In this document: piece after piece, positions 61,190 through 64,000 of the stretch | How the letters are laid out: each line of letters opens with the position of its first letter | How positions within the stretch are numbered: position 1 is the first letter of the stretch | NCBI GenBank assembly: GCA_905250125.1 | Contig: CAJNOL010000735.1 | Span: forward strand, 43,300 to 107,299 | From: Rotaria sordida | Lineage: Eukaryota > Rotifera > Eurotatoria > Philodinida > Philodinidae | Length of the DNA stretch: 64,000 nucleotides | Direction of reading: 5' to 3' | Made by a program: the position numbers and the translations under genes | Notes under the pieces: generated by a model | The model's database searches: none | Told to the model about the DNA's origin: nothing | The model's input: the letters and a program-made list of their open reading frames with translations, nothing else

Positions 61190-62130
61190 TAGGAAATTCC
61201 CGCCATTCAGTTCAGTCGCAATTCCTAACAATTGCGTGCATTTCCGTAATACACGAAATTCAGTGTAGCCGGAATTCCTAGGAATTCCATTCAATTCCGG
61301 AATCACAACATATGAAATGACCCGCAACCTATCATTCCTCTTCATTCCACTCAATTTCGCCACGGATTTCCGGAAATTGAGTCAAAAGGAAATCCTTGGG
61401 AATTGGAGGACATTCCTGGGAATTTTTAGGAATTTCATTCAATTCCGGAACTACAACATATGAGATCACCCTCAACCTATCATTCCACTCAATTCCGGCA
61501 TGGAATTCCGGGAATTCAGTCAAAATGGAATCGATGAGAATCCTACGGAATTCCTACGAATTCCTTTCACTTCCCGAATTACAATACTGCAGATGAGCGT
61601 CTAGCTATCACTCCTCTTCATTCGACCCAATTCCGACACAGAATTCCGGGAATTAAGTCAAAACGGAATTGGCGGTAATCGGACCGAATTCCTGGGAATT
61701 CCGAAATTGCAATCTCTCACATAAGCGTCTAGCTGTCATTCCTCTTCACTCAACCTAATTTCGGCTCGGAATTACGGGAATTGAGTAAAAACGAAATCGA
61801 CGGGAATCCGACGGAAATTCCGGGAATTCCTACGAATTCCTTCCAATTCACGAATTGCAACATCTCAGGGAATCGTGTTGCTATCACTCCTCTTCATTCC
61901 ACCTAATTCTGGAACGCAATTTCCGGAATTCAATCAAAACGGGATTAGGGGGAATCAGACCGAATTCCTGGGAATTTCTTCATATTCTGAAATTGAAATA
62001 TTTCAGGTAATCATGTAGCTACCATTCCTCTTCATTGAACCAGATTCCGGCACGAAATTTCGGGAATTGAGTCAAAACGGAATTGGCGGGAATGGGACAG
62101 AATTCCTGGTAATTGTAATTTCGGAATCAG
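61190..62130 (+). repeat. Satellite-like tandem array of about 130-148-bp GGAATTCC-rich units
   Basis: Roughly six to seven diverged units. Each starts with ATTCCTCTTCATTCCAC or a variant (about 61337, 61483, 61610, 61738, 61886 and 62024). Each continues with AATTCCGG...GGAATTCCGGGAATT, GAGTCAAAACGGAAT, CCGAATTCCTGGGAATTCC and a closing CAACATCTCA-type segment followed by GCGTCTAGCTATC. Unit length varies from about 127 to 148 bp. Open frames in it are artefacts of the repeat. Confidence 0.88.
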
Positions 62131-62400
62131 ACGGAATCCCAAGGAATGTCCAGCAATTCCTACTCATTCCGGTTCCACTGAATTTCGGAATTCCGGCGCG
62201 GAATTGGATCATCACTAGATGGGTACTGGATGATTGAATAGTAACAGAAGTTGTAATTCCGGAATCAGACGGAATTCCAAGAAATTCCCAGGAATGTCCA
62301 CCGATTCCGGTTTCACTCAATTTCGGAATTCCGGAGCGGAATCGGGTCATCACTAGGTGGATAAGAGATGACAGAATGTTAGTAGAAGTTGTAATTCCGG
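62122..62400 (+). repeat. Second tandem pair, about 140-bp units
   Basis: Two adjacent copies, about 62122-62264 and 62265-62398, share GGAATCAGACGGAAT, CCAGGAATGTCCA-type wording, CAATTTCGGAATTCCGG, the unique piece GGGTCATCACTAGGTGG and AGAAGTTGTAATTCCGG. They differ from the preceding array but use the same GGAATTCC theme. Confidence 0.8.
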
Positions 62401-62417
62401 AATTCCGGACCGGATGA

Positions 62418-63090
62418 TACATTCTATTCCGCGATATTGAGCATTGCGGAATCAGTTCCGCACCCGGAATCACTTCCATCCAATTTTGGAAACTCGATCA
62501 TCATTCAACACAAGAGCTCTAAACGATATCAATCGAATTCCTTGAATTTCTGAAATGCCAGGAATTGAGTCGAGACCGTATTACTTGGAATTCGATCTAA
62601 TTCCTGAATTAATTCTCAGGATTGGAAACAATTCCTGGAATTCCGGAATCGGAAGAAATTTCAAACAATTCCATCCAGTTTCGCAATTCGAAGCGATTGC
62701 TGGAATTCCTAACGATTCCATACAATTCTGGAATTGAAGGAGATTCCTGGAATTTCGAAATCCGAAGGAATTCTAGAATTAGAAGCAATTTCCGGAATTC
62801 CGTACCGGAATTACTTCTCGTCCTGACTCTCATGCACAGTGGTGTGGTCAAAAGTCAATCTTTTGAATAAGTTAGGAATTCCGGAATCGAAAGGAACTCT
62901 GAAGAATTTCTGGCAATTCCGGAATGAGAAACAATTCCTGGAAGTCTAGGAATTGAAGGAACTCGATTAATATCGATTAGAAGTCTTGTGTTGAATGATG
63001 ATCGAGTTCCCGGATTTGGACAGAAGTGATTCAGGGGGGGGGGGGGGGAATTGGTTCCGCGATGTTTAACATTGCAGAACAGTATGACTG
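62418..63090. repeat. Inverted-repeat-bounded element with GAATTCC interior
   Basis: The left arm (about 62418-62540) and right arm (about 62950-63090) are inverse copies of about 120-140 bp. Both contain the CCGCGAT/GCGGAA dyad, GAATCACTTC, GAACTCGATCATCATTCAAC and CACAAGA-x-CT followed by ATATCAATCGA. The right arm has a run of 15 G (63034-63048) where the left arm has GCACCCGG. The 400-bp interior is again made of degenerate GGAATTCC words. No open frame of note. It may be a MITE-like unit that has taken up, or generated, the satellite. Confidence 0.8.
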
Positions 63091-63556
63091 CTCGCGAATA
63101 CCCCAAGTCGGGAACTGATACCATCAGTAGATGAAGCTTGGTGAGCTGATTCTACGAACATCCACGGATACCCAAAATGGTTGAACATGAAAGTGATTGC
63201 CTAATGCACACTGGTTTTTCGAACCTACCAACATCCACGAACACTCACGAACATCTATAAACACTCATATCTTTTGCCAGTGAGTGGTCTTATTCCAGTT
63301 AAATACATGTCCAAAATATTAGGTTCTTATAAGCTTGCCTAAGAAAAATAGCAGAGACATACATTTTCGAGGGCTGGACCATATCCCTCTATCAAAGAGA
63401 AATTGTTCCACTTCGAGCAGAAATGCTTCAACCACATATAGTCACAACGAAACGCTTTTTTTACAAACAAACTACCTTCATTCCGCAACATCTCTATAAG
63501 AGAAAACGAACAATAACAAAGAGAACTACTCTATCCATCTTTTCAATTCACAACCA

Positions 63557-63925
63557 GAAGTCGAAAAGACTTAGAGAGAATTGGATCATTTTACTTTTGT
63601 CATCTTAAGAGATGTTTCTAGTAGAAATAGATTTTTTCTATTAGAAATGGTTATTTTTTAAAGAGAAATGCTTCATCCACATCCCCATTTACGAGCGGAA
63701 GTCAAGCATGTTGTGAGAGAAATGGATCATTTTACTTTTTTCATCTTAAGGCATGTTTCTAGTAGAAATGCTTGTTTTTTCAGGAGAAGTGCTTCCTCCA
63801 TATCTCCATTTACAAGCAGAAGTCGAAAAGACTTGGAGAGAAATGGATCATTTTACATTTTTCATCTTAAGACACGTTTCTACTAGAAATGGACTTTTTC
63901 TATTAGAAATGGTTATTTTTTAATG
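63557..63925 (+). repeat. Second, unrelated tandem repeat, about 2.8 units of 123-142 bp
   Basis: Unit marks GAAGTCGAAAAGACTT (63557, 63822; diverged at about 63699), GAAATGGATCATTTTACTTT, CATCTTAAG, TGTTTCTAGTAGAAATG and GAGAAATGCTTCATCCACAT recur in order. The middle unit lacks the roughly 20-bp CTATTAGAAATGG segment. A partial first copy may begin at about 63400. GAATTCC words resume at 63930, so this block sits inside the satellite domain. Confidence 0.85.
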
Positions 63926-63929
63926 GAAA

Positions 63930-64000
63930 ATGCTCCTAGGAATTCCGTTTAATTCCGGAATTCCCCAATTAAACAACACCGGAATCGGTAGGAATTGGTA
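63930..64000 (+). repeat. GGAATTCC-type repeat running off the window
   Basis: GGAATTCCG-type words resume immediately after the second tandem repeat and continue to the window edge. The repeat domain therefore extends beyond 64 kb. Confidence 0.7.

Noticed and set aside
61074-63925. Many open frames on both strands, and a regular repeat pattern that could suggest a CRISPR array
   Set aside because: The frames translate the GGAATTCC satellite and change with every unit. The repeats are adjacent diverged units without unique spacers of constant length, and the window is eukaryotic.

Overview
The window is about 64 kb of AT-rich nuclear DNA from an animal. The genes are split by canonical GT-AG introns, mostly 50-80 bp, with T-rich ends before the AG, and codon use leans to A/T. 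The gene set is metazoan: an epsinR-type clathrin adaptor, an SLC22 transporter, an SRCAP/Domino remodeller, a nuclear receptor, an arsenite methyltransferase and a p38-like kinase. Compact introns, frequent glutamine and asparagine runs, and intronless glycosyltransferase genes suggest a rotifer, perhaps a bdelloid. That placement is inference; no sequence here proves it. Two 100-base N runs (39617-39716 and 51279-51378) are scaffold gaps.

Layout. 1-3588 (+): 3' part of a CLINT1/epsinR gene; its first exons lie upstream of the window. 3944-4564 (-): small four-exon gene of unknown function. 7108-8284 and 8815-10521 (-): two neighbouring genes for single-pass membrane proteins, each with a signal peptide, a cysteine-containing ectodomain, one LDLa module and a short tail. 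11049-12604 (-): bZIP factor. 12605-17018: mostly non-coding, with an apyrase-like relic. 17019-18986 (+): SLC22 transporter. 21525-30290 (-): eight-exon SRCAP/Domino gene. 35062-36506 (+): nuclear receptor with an unusual P-box. 39717-41762 (+): AS3MT directly after a gap. 43978-45451 (+): divergent MAP kinase with a TGY loop. 47513-48613 (-): intronless GT25-type glycosyltransferase. 57214-58107 (-): unrecognised cysteine-cluster protein. 48614-57213 and the end of the window are gene-poor.

The most distinctive content is repetitive. At least nine long fold-back (inverted-repeat) elements with arms of about 45-300 bp are scattered through the window. Several account for nearly all the unusually long introns: three in SRCAP, one each in CLINT1, AS3MT and probably an LDLa gene. 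Other repeats are a 169-bp MITE with an exact 8-bp target duplication and hAT-like ends (50543-50727), a decayed transposase-like HTH fragment near 51.8 kb, and, from 61.07 kb to the right edge, satellite-like DNA. That DNA consists of degenerate GGAATTCC-rich units of about 130-148 bp, an inverted-repeat-bounded block, and a second unrelated tandem repeat. No CRISPR array, tRNA or rRNA gene was found. The genes look like independent housekeeping and signalling loci, not one pathway; only the two LDLa genes look functionally linked, as probable tandem relatives. All exon structures were read by eye from splice consensus and reading-frame continuity. The listed exon sets sum to whole codons, but no transcript data were available.
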